Below are positions 11,296 to 23,375 of a DNA stretch of 64,000 nucleotides, piece after piece; positions within the stretch are counted from its first letter, which is position 1; every line of letters starts with the position of its first letter. The position numbers and the translations under genes are program-made. The stretch lies in assembly GCA_021234155.1 (NCBI GenBank), contig JAJEKV010000104.1, positions 2,963,985 through 3,027,984 on the forward strand. Direction: 5' to 3'. The stretch is from Isoetes taiwanensis. Taxonomy: Eukaryota; Streptophyta; Lycopodiopsida; Isoetales; Isoetaceae. The notes below the pieces were generated by a model. That model did not search any database, was not told the origin of the DNA, and saw only the letters and a program-made list of their open reading frames with translations.

Positions 11296-12600
11296 TTATC
11301 TTATCTTATCTTATCTTTATTTGTATAAATAAGAATAGAAGACAAATCAGCCCCTCTACAATCATTACTCTAAAATATTAACCATCTTAAACCCATCTTA
11401 ATCCCCTTTCATTGCATCAAATGTACTACAACTAACTTCTCGTTATATATAAATTGAGTAACCTATCTTTTGGCCAAAACTTGGTTAACTATTTGATGCA
11501 CGACCAAAAACCAACATGAGTCTATTATATGAAATGTCCCTTATATTAAAAATAACAAATTTTATTCTATCTAAAAGATTATGGATTAACATGAAACCAA
11601 TTTAGCCTTAGCATATATAAACATTCAGTGCATTTAAACATGAAGTAATTTCCTTCTCATCTCAGCTTGCTCTCACTGATTACAAACATGTTCTGCTTTC
11701 TTCCTTGGTTGTTTTTTGGGTCATAGGTTTTTAGCATGCAGCACTTTGCTTTCTTTCCATGGGTGAATACCTTTCACCATGGCTAAGATGCATTAGATCA
11801 AATCCCCTAAATTAACCAAAGCTTTCTTCCACCTCATTCATTTTTTTCTTTGCCTTATATGAACTATCAAACTCTAGATTTTTATATGAAACTGCTTCCA
11901 TCCCCATGATTAAATGCATCCAATCACAAATTTATGAAATTCGCATCGATGCGATGATAATTTTCACACTTATTCATGCAAAACAAGCTTTCATTATATG
12001 TAACTTTCCTGTTAATAATAAAGCCTTCAATAATTAACCATTAATAAGTTAAATATCTCAATGTCTCAAGACATTGGGTATTACCTAATAAAATGGAAAT
12101 TTAAGCAGCATGTACCACTATCGAAGCCATTGTATTTCCTAGTAAAAATTAATTGCATCTATGATATATTGTAATCAAAGCGGCATTGTTTAAATTCCTT
12201 CCATCTTTTTCTTTTGAAGACACCCATAAGGCAAATGCAACTACAAAACATGTGCCCAAGGAAAGAAAAAAAAAATCAAAATAGAAAAGGCAATCGATAG
12301 CCTTTGTATTCTTTTAGTAAAAACCATTAAAACAGGAAGAACAAGATGTATAAATAAGATGCAATTTATGAGAGTAAATCATAATGAAATAATTGTGCAA
12401 TAATGTAATTATTATTTTTCATGGAGTATCATTAAATCTTAGATGGTTCTTTGTGTATTCCACTTTTTTTTACATGGAGGAGGGAATTACTAAATCTATT
12501 TATATAATTTTGTCTACGTATATTAAACATAATGAAAATGATGGGATAATTTTACTCTAAATATTAATACTTATACTGTAGAGCATTACTAAATCTTAAA
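11296..12600. other. AT-rich stretch without a recognised gene
   Basis: Only short ORFs, poly-A/T runs and a (TTATC)n stutter at about 11,310-11,330. It lies 3' of the minus-strand proline-rich gene and must hold its 3' UTR and polyadenylation site, which I cannot place. Confidence 0.5.
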
Positions 12601-14304
12601 TCATTCCTCATGATGTAATTCATCTCTTGGAGTACCACCAGCTCTTGGATGAGTTCTTCTATGCCAATTACCCTTAAACGCATGAGATCTTGGAGACCTT
12701 CCAACTTTGGCCCTTATATTGTTCTTAGCCTTAGTATGATTCCTTCCTCGAGCTCCTACATAGACATCTCCATTACCTCCATTCCCTCCTGGACCTCCAA
12801 CCCCACCATCGTGTCCAGGCCCTCCATTACCTCCTGGACCTCCAGCCCCACCATCTTGTCCAGGCCCTCCGTTACCACCATTACCTCCTGGACCTCCATT
12901 TCCTCCATTTCTATTTCCATGTCTATATATATCATTGTTATGGTTACCTCCACGTAATGGTGATCTTGGCATGTCATTCTTTGGATTTCCATGAGATGGT
13001 ACTATAGGTGGAGAATGAGGCATATGTGGAGAATGTGGGTGATCTGGAGAACGGGGTCGTGTATATGGAGGATGTCCATGTGGCAGATCTGAAGAGAAAG
13101 GGATTGTAGATGGAGGAGGTTCATGTGGAAAATGTGGTGGAGGGATTCCATTTGGTATAGGTGATAGGGTTGGAGGAGCATGACTTATGAGAGGTGCATC
13201 TGCATTGTTAAGTGGACTTGAAGACACATGGGTTGAAGGAACATGAGGACTCAACTTAGGTGATAAAGATGGAAACTCTATTGGTGGTAAAGTTGGAGAA
13301 AGATAGCTAAAAGGTGATAAATATGAAGGAACACCATTACTCGATGAAGGTGATGGAGGAACATGGGTATCATATGTTGATGTAGTTTTATTCAAACCAT
13401 TTTGAGGCGATGGAGTTGGAAAATCATGATTGCTACCATTATCTCTTGAAGGTGGTGGGGGGACAACAAATGTAGGTGTCTCGTATGAAGGAACACTTTT
13501 GTTCAATACAGGTGATATGTATGGAGGTAAGGAAGGAATATTATCCATTATAGGTGTAACTCCACTTTGAGGTGATGGACTTAAAGTACTATAATTGTTG
13601 TCATTATCTCCAGATGGTGATGGAACATCAGTTATAGGCGACGTATATGGAGGAATGTTGTGACTTACTATGGGTGATATAAATGGAGATAGAGAATGAG
13701 AGTTATAGGGTGATGGACTTTCAGTTATAGGGAATACAATATCCAGAGTTGGAGATGGAGATTGGACCATATGTGATGGACTTTTAGTTACAGAGGATGG
13801 AATAGCTGGATTTAGGCTTGCACTTGGTAATGAGTTTGGCACTGGGCTTGGGGGTAGTATTGAACTTGGAGAATTTTGCATTGGGTTTGAGAGAGAAATT
13901 GGATGTTGCTGAGGTTTGGCCATAGGAGGTGGACTTCCAATTATAGAGGGTACAATACGTGGACTTTGGTATGATACTTGCATTGGGCTTGGGGAGCTAG
14001 GGAGCATTGGGCTTCTATAAGCAACACTGAGTTGAGGACTTGATGGGGATGCTGACATTGGGCTTGGAAAAGGCACTTGATCTGTAGGGCATATGCATGA
14101 ATCTTGAGAACTTTGTTGGTATCTCCTTGGGTAGCTCCCTACACGTAACTCCACAAAATAACCATTGCCTTGGTAAACTCCTACGCCATGCTCTGACATT
14201 CTAATAATTAGATCTTCAATTTCTTTTGGTGTGATATCTAGTGGAAATGCCATGGTTGTGAAGATGCTTATAAAGACCAAAAACAAATAGGTTGTTGTCA
14301 TCAT
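12601..14304 (-). CDS. Secreted Pro/Ser-rich and Gly-rich cell-wall-type protein, 567 aa
   Basis: Single open exon. An N-terminal hydrophobic signal peptide (about residues 1-19, then AFPLDI) leads into a short charged domain (about 22-65) with EVEDLII-like helix text and a CIC pair near residue 70. Residues about 75-445 are dominated by SPSP, SPPP, PSP and SPI repeats, as in hydroxyproline-rich or arabinogalactan-type wall proteins. Residues about 455-515 are a GG(N/Q/H)GGPG repeat, as in glycine-rich wall proteins. The tail is basic and His-rich (RTHPRAGGTP...HHEE). The protein is therefore a two-part Pro-rich/Gly-rich structure, probably secreted to the wall or matrix (inference). There is no extensin YVY cross-link motif and no GPI-anchor tail that I can see. 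The start is the first Met before the signal peptide. It is not interrupted and is the best-preserved host-type gene in the window. The repeat content could also produce such an ORF by chance expansion, but the signal peptide argues against that. Confidence 0.8.
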   Translation of the reverse strand: MMTTTYLFLVFISIFTTMAFPLDITPKEIEDLIIRMSEHGVGVYQGNGYFVELRVGSYPRRYQQSSQDSCICPTDQVPFPSPMSASPSSPQLSVAYRSPMLPSSPSPMQVSYQSPRIVPSIIGSPPPMAKPQQHPISLSNPMQNSPSSILPPSPVPNSLPSASLNPAIPSSVTKSPSHMVQSPSPTLDIVFPITESPSPYNSHSLSPFISPIVSHNIPPYTSPITDVPSPSGDNDNNYSTLSPSPQSGVTPIMDNIPSLPPYISPVLNKSVPSYETPTFVVPPPPSRDNGSNHDFPTPSPQNGLNKTTSTYDTHVPPSPSSSNGVPSYLSPFSYLSPTLPPIEFPSLSPKLSPHVPSTHVSSSPLNNADAPLISHAPPTLSPIPNGIPPPHFPHEPPPSTIPFSSDLPHGHPPYTRPRSPDHPHSPHMPHSPPIVPSHGNPKNDMPRSPLRGGNHNNDIYRHGNRNGGNGGPGGNGGNGGPGQDGGAGGPGGNGGPGHDGGVGGPGGNGGNGDVYVGARGRNHTKAKNNIRAKVGRSPRSHAFKGNWHRRTHPRAGGTPRDELHHEE

Positions 14305-14440
14305 ATCTATGAGGATAGTGCTAGACTAGAAGAGCACAACTTATTTAGAATGACGATCTTTTGTAGTAATGTGAGAGATACTCATGGAAAGAACATGAGG
14401 ATTCCAGATATCATGTCATTCCTATTGCAACAACACATGT

Positions 14441-14450
14441 TATTTTATAT
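14441..14450 (-). promoter_or_regulatory. Possible TATA box of the Pro/Gly-rich gene
   Basis: On the minus strand the sequence reads ATATAAAATA about 137 bp before the ATG, a plausible TATA box. A second AT-rich match, CTAAATAAG (14,340-14,348), seems too close to the ATG. Both rest on motif match only. Confidence 0.3.
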
Positions 14451-14819
14451 TTGAATCTATAAAAAAGGTAAGACATATGTTATACACTAGCTATCATTAT
14501 ATCCTTGTGAATTAGATATATTGTGTATATTAATATATCCGACCATGCATGGATGGGCGATGTGATTTCATTATGCACTTCACACAAATATAGAATTTAA
14601 ATACTTGCATCTTGTCATTCGTTTGTGTTGCTTCTCATCATTGACAAAAATATCACTTCTTTACAAACATTGGAGATACAATTAAATATATAGATATATG
14701 TATTAAAATCATATTATAATTTGGAATTCCATATGCAACCCTATAGAATCTGTGTACATGCTAAGGAGGGAGTGAGGGAGGGAGGAATGGATGGATATTA
14801 GCAATTGGGCAGAATTGGG

Positions 14820-14890
14820 GCAAAGGGTTGGACAAGACTTAACAATTACAAGAAACTTATCGCGGCGGCCAAGGCCGCCGCGAACGTTTC
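14820..14890 (+). repeat. GC-rich hairpin, CACTA-end-like
   Basis: A perfect 11-bp inverted pair, TCGCGGCGGCC (14,860-14,870) and GGCCGCCGCGA (14,873-14,883), is separated by AA. An outer GAAAC (14,852-14,856) pairs with GTTTC (14,886-14,890). The surroundings are strongly AT-rich. The preceding TTACAAGAAAC is close to the CACTACAAGAAA start of plant CACTA (En/Spm) transposon ends, whose termini often run into GC-rich subterminal repeats. It may be a decayed CACTA end (inference). Confidence 0.6.
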
Positions 14891-16150
14891 TCTTTCCCAA
14901 CTCGTCTATACATGCTAGAACATGCATATTTTGAACCTGCACTTTGTTGCCTTGTGTTCAGTGCCCGCACGAAAGAAGAATGTTGACCATAACGACTCGT
15001 TACGAAAGATGTTTTGCATTAAATCAAAAGAATCTAAGTTTCGAACATACAAAAATTGAACTGTATTTGAGCATGGAGAATTCTAACCTCTGTAGTTGCC
15101 AATATATCTATGCAAAATGGTTATTCAAAATGCATATGAATAAAACATGAACCCATCAACCAATAGCTTTCCATATAGTAAGAACAAATTTATGATATGC
15201 ATCATGGAGATGGTCCGTCATGCAATATTGCCCAACACTATTATTTGCTCTGCTCAATGTATGGAAATGTTTTAAACGTGGTAGATCAAATTTGACCTCT
15301 GCTGAAACAAAATGTTAATGATGAGAACGATAATCTAAATGAGAACGATGTTTGGAAAAATGATGCATGCTTGACACGGTTTGAATATCAGTCTGCAAAT
15401 GTATGCAAATTTGGTGTACTAAGGCACATGCATTACATGCAACCAAAGTCCCTTTCACATCATCATGATCACTTAACCTATTTCTGCAGGTTTCGTCCAC
15501 TTTCTATCCGTTCTTGCAACTTAAAGTTTGGTTGCAAGCATTTCAAGTGCATGAACCAATTATGTCGTGCCACCTATGACAAATCCTCAAGATTGTTGCC
15601 AAAATTATCTTCTAAGAGTGTTGCCAGGAATATCTTAAGAGACTACAATTTTTATATTTATTTTTACATTGCATTCTTAATCAGCTATTTGACATTTTGC
15701 TATTCTACCTGATGTTGCTTGTAACTACACTTCATGGTGTGTCCACCGGGGTCAACTTGCCCTCTGTAGCCCCTAGAATCAAGGGTGAAACGTGACATTG
15801 TTGTTATGCCATAAGAGGTCTGGGTCCTAGAATAAGAGGTCTAGGCCTCATAATATACAATAACTTGATTGTGATATTAACGTTCTTCAAGGTTAAGATA
15901 TATATTTACACGTCTACACCATTCTTCATTTTTCATAATTTAAACTTACTACAAATCCAATTCACCCTTCTTCATTCTTCATAATTTAAAGCATGGCATA
16001 AATGCTCAGTAAATATATTTCATCACATAGCACCATATAAGGTTCGTTCTGTATATGAAGTTATATATAGCAGAGAATTCGCAGAGATAGTTTCATATAG
16101 TATTCTATTCCATCTAAAGAACTTAGTGTCTACTATGGACTGTCGGTGGC
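14891..16150. other. No gene recognised
   Basis: Short ORFs on both strands without recognisable domains. No tRNA or rRNA seen. Confidence 0.5.
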
Positions 16151-16985
16151 AATCCACCTTTCACACTGACCCCAATTTTTGGTCTACAATTGTTTTTTAG
16201 TTGTACGGAAGTGTTGTTTTATGCCAAAAACAACACCAAAATGGCCCCAAAAGTCCACGTGGCATCCGGATTTGCACAAAGAGACAGTGGTTTTTTGGCA
16301 AAAACATTCCACTGTGGTTTTTCTGGCAGCTTTTTGTTTTTGATCAACGTGTCCTTTTTTTTCACAATTGTTTTTCACGAACTTTTGTCAACGTGTGGTT
16401 TTTTCTTGACTGTTGTTTTTTGGAGGAGCCACGCGTTGTTTGTATTCCAAAAAACACATGTAGGTTTGAATATTAATACGTGGAAAATTGAAAAAGAAGA
16501 GTTTTTTTTTTTTCCTTTTCAATGTGTGTTGTTTTGTTTTCTCCACTTGTAGTTCTTTAAGTTAACATTGTTTTCACAAAAGAAAATACGTAATATCTAA
16601 GAAATCCACATGTATTATTTTAGAATAATTGTTGTTTTCAAATGTTGTTTTACTACGACAATATGTAGTTATTAGATATATCTTTTTTTTCTATATGTAT
16701 TATGTTTTTTCTTTACATGTTGGTTTTAAAAGTTATCTTCGTTTTCTTAAAAAACAATACGTAGTTTTAAAGAAACCCACATATAGGGAACATTGTTTTC
16801 CTTGATTTGATATGTAGCTATTAAGAAGTAGACATGTTGTTTCTTAATGTAGTTGTTGTCTCAATGAAATAAAATATATGTGGCTTTTATTTAAATTTAA
16901 AGAAACAACCCGTTTGGTCTGCTCTGGAACATTTGTCTAACCAATCAAATATTGACACGTGGCACTCAATTTTTCAAAAAAAAAA
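16150..16985 (+). repeat. T-rich, GTTTTTT-rich degenerate repeat (non-autonomous element?)
   Basis: It opens with CACACTGACCCCAATTTTT and GGTCTAC (about 16,155-16,188), similar to the starts at 31,800 (ACTCACCCCAAGTTTTGGTC) and 58,495 (ACCAACCCAATTCTGGGTCC). It continues as GTTTT-rich sequence with GTGGTTTTT words and ends near GACACGTGGCACTC and an A-run at 16,975. The shared start suggests a dispersed element. No transposase is present. Confidence 0.45.
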
Positions 16986-17960
16986 AAGGCAATTATTTAT
17001 TAGCTATTGATAATTTCAATCTACTGAAAGGAAAAAGACATCATGGAGCAAGCATCATTTGAATGCAAATAAAATGAATACAGCATTGTGAATTTCCACT
17101 AAACTCAAGTTTGCCTTCAAGTTTTGATCTTAATTGATTCTATATTTGAACTCAAGCTTGCCTTGAAACACAGATTGCATTTTCACAAATTTATATATTG
17201 TATAAACTCAATTTTGTTTTATTCAAATTCTTGCCATGGAGCTGATTTGATACATAGTAAATGATATGCATATTCTTCTTTTCATGGCACTGCCACCTTG
17301 CAAACCTGTCTGTTTCCTTTCATTATGCCAAAATATTCTGAAGAAAAGAAAGATCCCTTTAACAACCTTTAACAAGTTCGCATGTTTCTTTACAAATGGA
17401 GGGCTGCCAAATGCACTCTCTCTTCTGCATAATAAAACACCATGACAGTCACCCCCTTCATAGAAAAAGCCAGTGCCAATGCTCTTCCTGCAAAACAAAC
17501 ACAATAGAATATTGAGTGCTCAATTGATTTTATTTTGAAGTAGACAGAACAATCGTATGCTCATTGCCAAATTTTGGACGGAACCTTTTATTCAAAAATT
17601 GGTTTAAAAAGACAACAATGTTCAAAAATTGGTTTAAAAAGACAACAATGTTGGTCCTTTTCCAGTTTCAAAGGCATATCAAAAACAATTAGCTTGCAGT
17701 ATTCTTACTACGTCCTAGTTTCATATTCATAGAAACAGATCGTCTATGTAGTTTCTAGAAATACATCATGGGCATATGCAATCAGGGGAGGAAATAGAGA
17801 GCAGAATAAGATTTACCGATCCACGAGCCCCCTCCTGTGACAAGAGCTGCCAAGCCTTCTTCGATCCTCATTCCAGTCTACTCTGTTGGATTAAGTCATC
17901 TTTAAGGATCTGCAACGGAAGCTCCAGATGGGCGGACTAGGTCATCTGTGATTGAAAGCA
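16986..17960. other. No gene recognised; 30-bp direct duplication
   Basis: TTCAAAAATTGGTTTAAAAA plus ten further bases is repeated in tandem at about 17,591-17,650. The minus-strand ORF at 17,223-17,504 has no recognised domain. Confidence 0.5.
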
Positions 17961-17964
17961 GGGT

Positions 17965-18760
17965 AATAAAGAGTGGCTAAACTTCGCCAAATGGCGATTT
18001 TTTAGACCTTTAGTCAAATTTCGTGGCTAAAGTTTATAAAGGCAATTTTTTTAGAAAAAGCATAATTTAGCCACTCCAAAAGGGGGTAAATTCTGAATGC
18101 TTAGAGTTTAGCCGGGATTGTTTGCTGCATGGTGTACTGAATCGCCTTCTCTAAAGTTGATTAGGAGAACCCTGATGAATTCAAATAGCCATGCCAATTC
18201 TATTCAGGGACCTCTTTCATTTAGGAATTGCCATTAGCTACCTCAATCATATTTTGAATTTGTATTTATAAGTTGTTTAGGTTAAATGCTAAAAAGAATG
18301 TTACATGATGTGCATTTTAAGCTTTAAATAGTAATGATCTCTTCTTGCAATTGTTGACCCTAAAGGGCTTTATCACCGAATTCACCATTTGGATGCATTT
18401 GGCCCCAACGTAAACATGCATGTTCCTTCAAACGATATTGTTTGTTCCTTATGAATTGTACTTTGAACAACTTTGTTATCGTTTTGTAAAAGAAGCATAT
18501 TGGATCAATGTCATTCATGTACTAATCAGTGCTCAAAGTTTGAAGTTAAATAGTTGCACTTTAGCTGGGGACCAAGAAAAATTCGCCAACATTAGAATTT
18601 CATGTCATATAAATTTTACATTTTAGCCAAGTGGGAAGATAATTAAAGGGCTTTATTTTATCAAATTTCGCCAAGAAAAAAATCTAAGAACTTTTGTTTT
18701 TCATAGGTTTAGCCAACCTTAATTTGAATAGAAAAACATTTAGGGCCGTTAAAATTTACC
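17965..18760. repeat. Possible decayed MITE with GGCTAAA/TTTAGCC ends
   Basis: GTGGCTAAACTTCGCCAAATGGCG near 17,972 and repeated TTTAGCCA or ATTCGCCAA words up to AGGTTTAGCCAACC near 18,705 form loosely inverted ends. A small GGCGA hairpin sits at the left end. No clear target-site duplication. Confidence 0.3.
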
Positions 18761-19157
18761 CTGATTGAAAGAACAGATTAGATTTTTTATAAGATCAAGA
18801 GAGCAGACTGAATATGCTTTTTGCTGGAGTTACCTTGGAGTCCAAGCCACATCTTTTGCAGTCCTCTACCGCCATAGCCAGACCTCCAAACTCAGAACAA
18901 TTAATTTCTTTGAGCACAAGGATGTTCAGAATCTAGGCTGTCCAGATTGTCCGGATTTATTGCAGCTCATGTCCATTTGACTACCCTTCTGCATCCAGAA
19001 GTGCGCTCAGAGCCATTTCCGGGCTCCCATCGATGGATCTATGTAATGACCTTGATGTTCTTGATATTTTCCTGGCCTTTTTTTACAGGCCAATTTATAC
19101 CAGTTGATGCAGCGACAGAGCACCTACATCAAGAAGAAGCATTGCCATCGCCAAGCA

Positions 19158-19405
19158 AAAGAGCTCTGCTGGATTCGCCAATGCCAAGGGGCACCATAGC
19201 CAAGGGGGAGAGAGGAAAAAAAACAGGGAGGAAAGCAGAGGGAGAGAGGAAAAACACAGGGAGGAGCTCTGCCGGATTTGCCATCGCCAAGGGGCGCCAT
19301 AACCAAGGGGTAGAGAGGAAAAAAACAGGGAGGAAAGCACAGGGAGCCATAGTCAATGGGGGGAGAGGAAAAACACAGGGAGGAAAGCACAGGGCGGAGG
19401 GAAAC
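19158..19405 (+). repeat. Tandem minisatellite (~104-bp unit with GGGAGAGAGGAAAAA core)
   Basis: Two long units begin GAGCTCTGCYGGATT (19,162 and 19,264) with CCATNGCCAAGGGGC, then AGAGAGGAAAAAAA and CAGGGAGGAAAGCA. A partial third follows. Long ORFs on both strands here are by-products of the repeat. Confidence 0.8.
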
Positions 19406-19584
19406 ACATGGCGCAAGGCCAATCACATTAGAGGACTTGGATCAACATCTTAGCCGTTCATCGTGCTGTCAATCTCGACCATCAATTTCAAGGGCCAATA
19501 TCTAACATAATAAAATGGGGATGAACATCTCAACCGTCCATCTTGACGGTTTAATAAAATACTACTTGCATTTGCATGCATATT

Positions 19585-19780
19585 TTTTGGGTTGCCCCTA
19601 GGGGGCAAACCCTCGTTTATGTGGGTATGTAGGCATATTCAAGTATATGCTGGCATATACCTAGTATATGCTGATGACTGCTAAAAACTGGCTGCTGCCT
19701 GTAAATGCTCGGTCATCCAGCCCCATTCTTTGCAGGCGTGGCTATGGCGCAGCTCGACCCTTCTTCTTCCATATCCGTTA
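19585..19780 (+). repeat. Dispersed repeat R, copy 1
   Basis: It begins with the hairpin GGGTTGCCCC-TA-GGGGGCAAACCC, continues through ATATGC-rich sequence (GTATATGCTGGCATATACC) and ends GCGCAGCTCGACCCTTCTTC. Copy 2 lies at 23,365-23,560 in the same orientation with strong identity, and a partial copy 3 at about 24,450-24,535. Confidence 0.85.
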
Positions 19781-19935
19781 ATATCAGGAAGCATTGAACT
19801 GGGTCACAGGTGATTGCCATAGTTTTCTCCAATTTCCTACGGCAAAGCATGGTGATGGGAAGGAATCGCTCAGTTGGCTGCTGAGACCTGGCATTTGGGT
19901 AGCTTCTGAAACCTTTGGTTGTTTAGTCCAAAGAT

Positions 19936-21117
19936 ATGACGGTTCCAAAGCTCTGCCAGAAGGTAAGTTCGTCCATACCCAACCCGAAACCTCAAAAGCG
20001 TCTTCTTTCTCTAAGTCCCATAAATCTGGGTAGCCTGTTCAATGAGTACGTGTATGTTGGATTCTCAGCTGCCACTGGAGGTAATGTAGAGATGCATTCT
20101 GTTCATTCTTGGAGCTTCTCAACTTCTAGAAGCCCTAAATCTAACCATGTTGCTCCTCTCAGTTCATCTTCTTCTCCCTCTGCTCCAGCTCCTTCAGAGG
20201 CTATTGTAGGAAAAAGCCATTGTAGAGGTATCACTTCCCTGGATCCTGGCCCCTTTTTTGGCATTTTGTTTAGTTCTGTATTTGTTGTAGCTATAGTGCT
20301 TGTCATGCTGCTTTGGTGGAGCTGGAAAAAGTGGAAATGCCTTAGAAGAACTAGCTCATTTCGTTCAGATATGGTTCAAGGTCCTCATAAGTTCACCTAT
20401 AAAGATCTCTGCCTGGCCACCAAGGGCTTTACCCCTAGCAGAATACTTGGGCATGGGGCATTTGGCAGTGTCTATAAGGGCATCATGCCCGATTCTGACC
20501 TTATAGTTGCAGTAAAAAGAGGAGAGGGAAGCAAGCAAGGAAAGAGTGAATTTGTTTCAGAATTATCAATTATAGGAAGACTTCGCCATCGCAACTTGGT
20601 ACAACTTCAAGGTTGGTGCCAGGAGAGAGGAGAGGTGCTTTTAGTTTATGATTTTATGCCTAATGGCAGCCTGGATAGGCACCTGTTCTGCAAAAACAGT
20701 AATATACTAACTTGGCCCATCAGATTCAAGATTGTATCAGGAGTTGCTGCTGCACTTGCTTATTTGCATTCAGAATGGGATCAACTAGTAGTGCACAGGG
20801 ATGTGAAGACTAGTAACATCATGCTTGATGCCAGTTTCAATGCAAGGCTAGGAGATTTTGGACTTGCGTGTCTTGTGGAACATAACTCTAGTCCCGAAAC
20901 AACTATCACAGCAGGCCCATTGGGATATTTGGCACCGGAGTATCTTGATACAGGCAAGGCCACAGATAAAACAGATGTGTTCAGTTTCGGAGCAGTGGAG
21001 TTAGAAGTGGCAACAGGTAGAAGAGCCATTGAGAGAGATCTTCCAACTAAAAATGAGGCTCTCTATGAAGCAGGCCCTTCAGATCTTAGCAGTTCTTCCT
21101 CTTCCTCAACTCCCTAG
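19936..21117 (+). pseudogene. Truncated L-type lectin receptor-like kinase
   Basis: The open frame of 393 codons keeps only the last strands of the legume-lectin domain (YVYVGFSAATGG and SWSFST, about residues 38-62), a Ser/Pro linker, one membrane span (about 106-128, FFGILFSSVFVVAIVLVMLL) and a kinase domain: GHGAFGSVYKG loop, AVKR Lys, HRDVKTSN catalytic loop (RD type), DFG and LAPEYL. It then jumps from IERDLPTKNEALYEAG straight to a Ser-rich tail, missing roughly the last third of the kinase C-lobe. A lectin YDGS strand remains in another frame just upstream (19,935-20,030), so the 5' part is frameshifted. The nearest class by eye is the plant LecRK type with intron-free kinase. With half the lectin and the helical end of the kinase gone, it is probably a pseudogene. 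It lies between two direct copies of repeat R. Confidence 0.85.
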
Positions 21118-23075
21118 GTTTAAACCCATGCCTTCCCGTCCCCCTCTTAGCATTCAGGATATCATTGCTGATAATAGCAGAATATCACCATAGAAATATA
21201 AGAAATTGTCAAAATAGATGTCAACATTGTAACTCATAAACTATAGTCACCCGTATATCTCACCATTTGGCTACTTTGTATTTGTTATCTATCTTTGCAA
21301 GTATGGCTACTTTGTATTTGTTATGACGACATCTCTCTTTATATAAATACTGGAGCTGTGTCCTAATGTTACTATCGAGTAGGAATGTTTATCTTATTCC
21401 TGTCTATGAAAACCAATATACGTCTAGGTTAGTCCATGAAGGAAGGAAAAGTAAGTTCCATTAAACCGTATCAGAGATGCACTAACCTCATCACTGAACA
21501 TTGTACTATACTTGTGAAACATCATACAGAGCATCTATTTCTTGAGTTGGGCTACATGTTTTTCCGACAAGTTGAGATGAATAAAGTTCATTTGTTTCAA
21601 CCAATATGCCATACATTCATGTAATGATGGACCAATAAGGCTTGTGGACATTTCTGGGTTCAGCTTAAAAATTAATAATTTGTTTTCCCTGTTTTAACAT
21701 TTCTGGTGATATCCTGGCATGGCAAAAGTATTCTTATTTTGCACAGAGTGAGCATCATGATAGAGTTATAGAACCTGTGGTAAATTAGTTTCTCAGGTAT
21801 AATGAAAATTGTTTTTGTTTTATCAACAGGACCTGGAGCATATTTTGAACTACTTAGGTGTTGTAAGGCATGTACTTCATCTGCATAGAATCATCAAAAC
21901 TGTATTTTCAGAAGGCAAGCTGCTAGGTTGAGTAAATATCCATCTATATGAGAGATTTAAAATCTGTGGCATGGGTGCAGAATAGTCCAGCCTGTGGTCG
22001 CCAAGTACTAACTGCAAATTTCTTTGGATAGGAATTCACAAAGAGAACTTTTTCGGATGTACGGTTGGATCCCTTCTTTTTGATAACAAGTTACCTAAAG
22101 ATGCAAAGGGCAGCCCCTATGTTATTTGTACCTTAATATTATGCAAGGGGTTTCCAAATTTAATAGTTCGTTAGACATCAAAGCGATCTATCATTAGTGA
22201 TCGTTTGGCGCCAGTCTTGAATTGTTTATAAGCAAAGACATATAAGGAAACCAGGATAAGATGATCCCGGTATGCCTTCTAAGTACTGAATTGTGCCTTT
22301 GTTAATGAAATGAAATGCCCTTATTTTTCAATATAGTATTGGATTTAATAGAAAGGTTTATAGGGTACAATTATTCTTCTTATGGCAACGGCACCATAAC
22401 AGGGATTTGGCAAAAGCCTCCGATGTCAATGTTTACTGGGAAAAAAGGTCTTGTGGCAATTGCTGAAAATGCCACTTGGCCAGATAAACATTCTAAAACT
22501 TACATAAGTCAACTAGAAAAGGAAATTAATGGTAAATAATTAGACAATAATTGCTGTATTACCAGACAATAATTGTTGTTACCAAATAAGTACAGATCAG
22601 ATGGAGTTTGATATGGTGCAAGCTCGGGGAAAAAGGCAATTCTATACCGGGTTTTCCAAATTTGAGCATTTGTGTATGCAATTGAGCTTCAAAAGATTTG
22701 GTAGCCTTTAAAAGCTAAATGTTTTTGAAGCTAGATGTATCATATGGAATCAATGTGTGACTCAATAAATGTTTATTAGAAAATTATGCAACGTAGAACT
22801 TGCTACAAAGATGATATAAATAAGGGCAAAATTATCGTTGCCAATCAAAGTGACAAGTTATTAAAAACTACACCATTCCTATATCTCATAATCAGTCAGA
22901 ATTTCAAGTTCTTGGTCCAACAATTGAGGTTATAAATGATGGAGACACGACCGGTTTTTATTGCGAGCATTGCAATCTTATTTTATTCTATAAAGGAGAT
23001 CCCCCATTAGAAAAGAAGACTTCATTATTGTATGGAAGCAAACTACACCTATCTTAAAGCTTAAAGTTGTAAATG
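21118..23075. other. No gene recognised
   Basis: AT-rich. A 20-bp GGCTACTTTGTATTTGTTAT is repeated at about 21,268 and 21,305. The plus-strand ORF at 22,315-22,539 (74 aa) has no recognised domain. Confidence 0.5.
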
Positions 23076-23375
23076 TTGTAATTACCCTATGCTGAATGGT
23101 TAACATATAAAAAATGGCACTAGGCACAAATCTTAGCCACCATGCTTAATTTTTTTTTTTCCTAAAAGGGCCCAGAAAGGGCCCAAAATTATTTATCATA
23201 ATCCTCACAACCATAGACCATCATAATTGATGATTAATATAAAATCCTCCCTATACACCCCTCATGGTTATTTCGCAATTCATTTGAAATATAATTACCC
23301 TATGTTGAATGGTTAACATATCAAAAATGACACTAGGCACAAATCTTAGCCACCATGCTTAATTTTTGGGTTGCC
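23076..23375 (+). repeat. 80-bp direct repeat pair flanking 130 bp
   Basis: TAATTACCCTATGYTGAATG...AGCCACCATGCTTAATTTTT occurs at about 23,078-23,160 and 23,290-23,372. The second copy runs directly into repeat R copy 2. Confidence 0.85.

Noticed and set aside
16190-16552. 120-codon ORF in GTTTT-rich DNA
   Set aside because: Low-complexity Phe-rich text in a degenerate repeat, with no domain and overlapping ORFs on both strands.
19095-19453. ORFs on both strands at the AGAGAGG minisatellite
   Set aside because: Mirror-image repeat by-products with no recognisable domain.
19585-19612. Helitron 3' end from the GC-rich hairpin of repeat R
   Set aside because: No CTRR end follows the hairpin in either orientation, and no TC start or Rep/helicase is present.
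22315-22539. 74-codon plus-strand ORF
   Set aside because: No domain, no promoter or splice support, AT-rich context.
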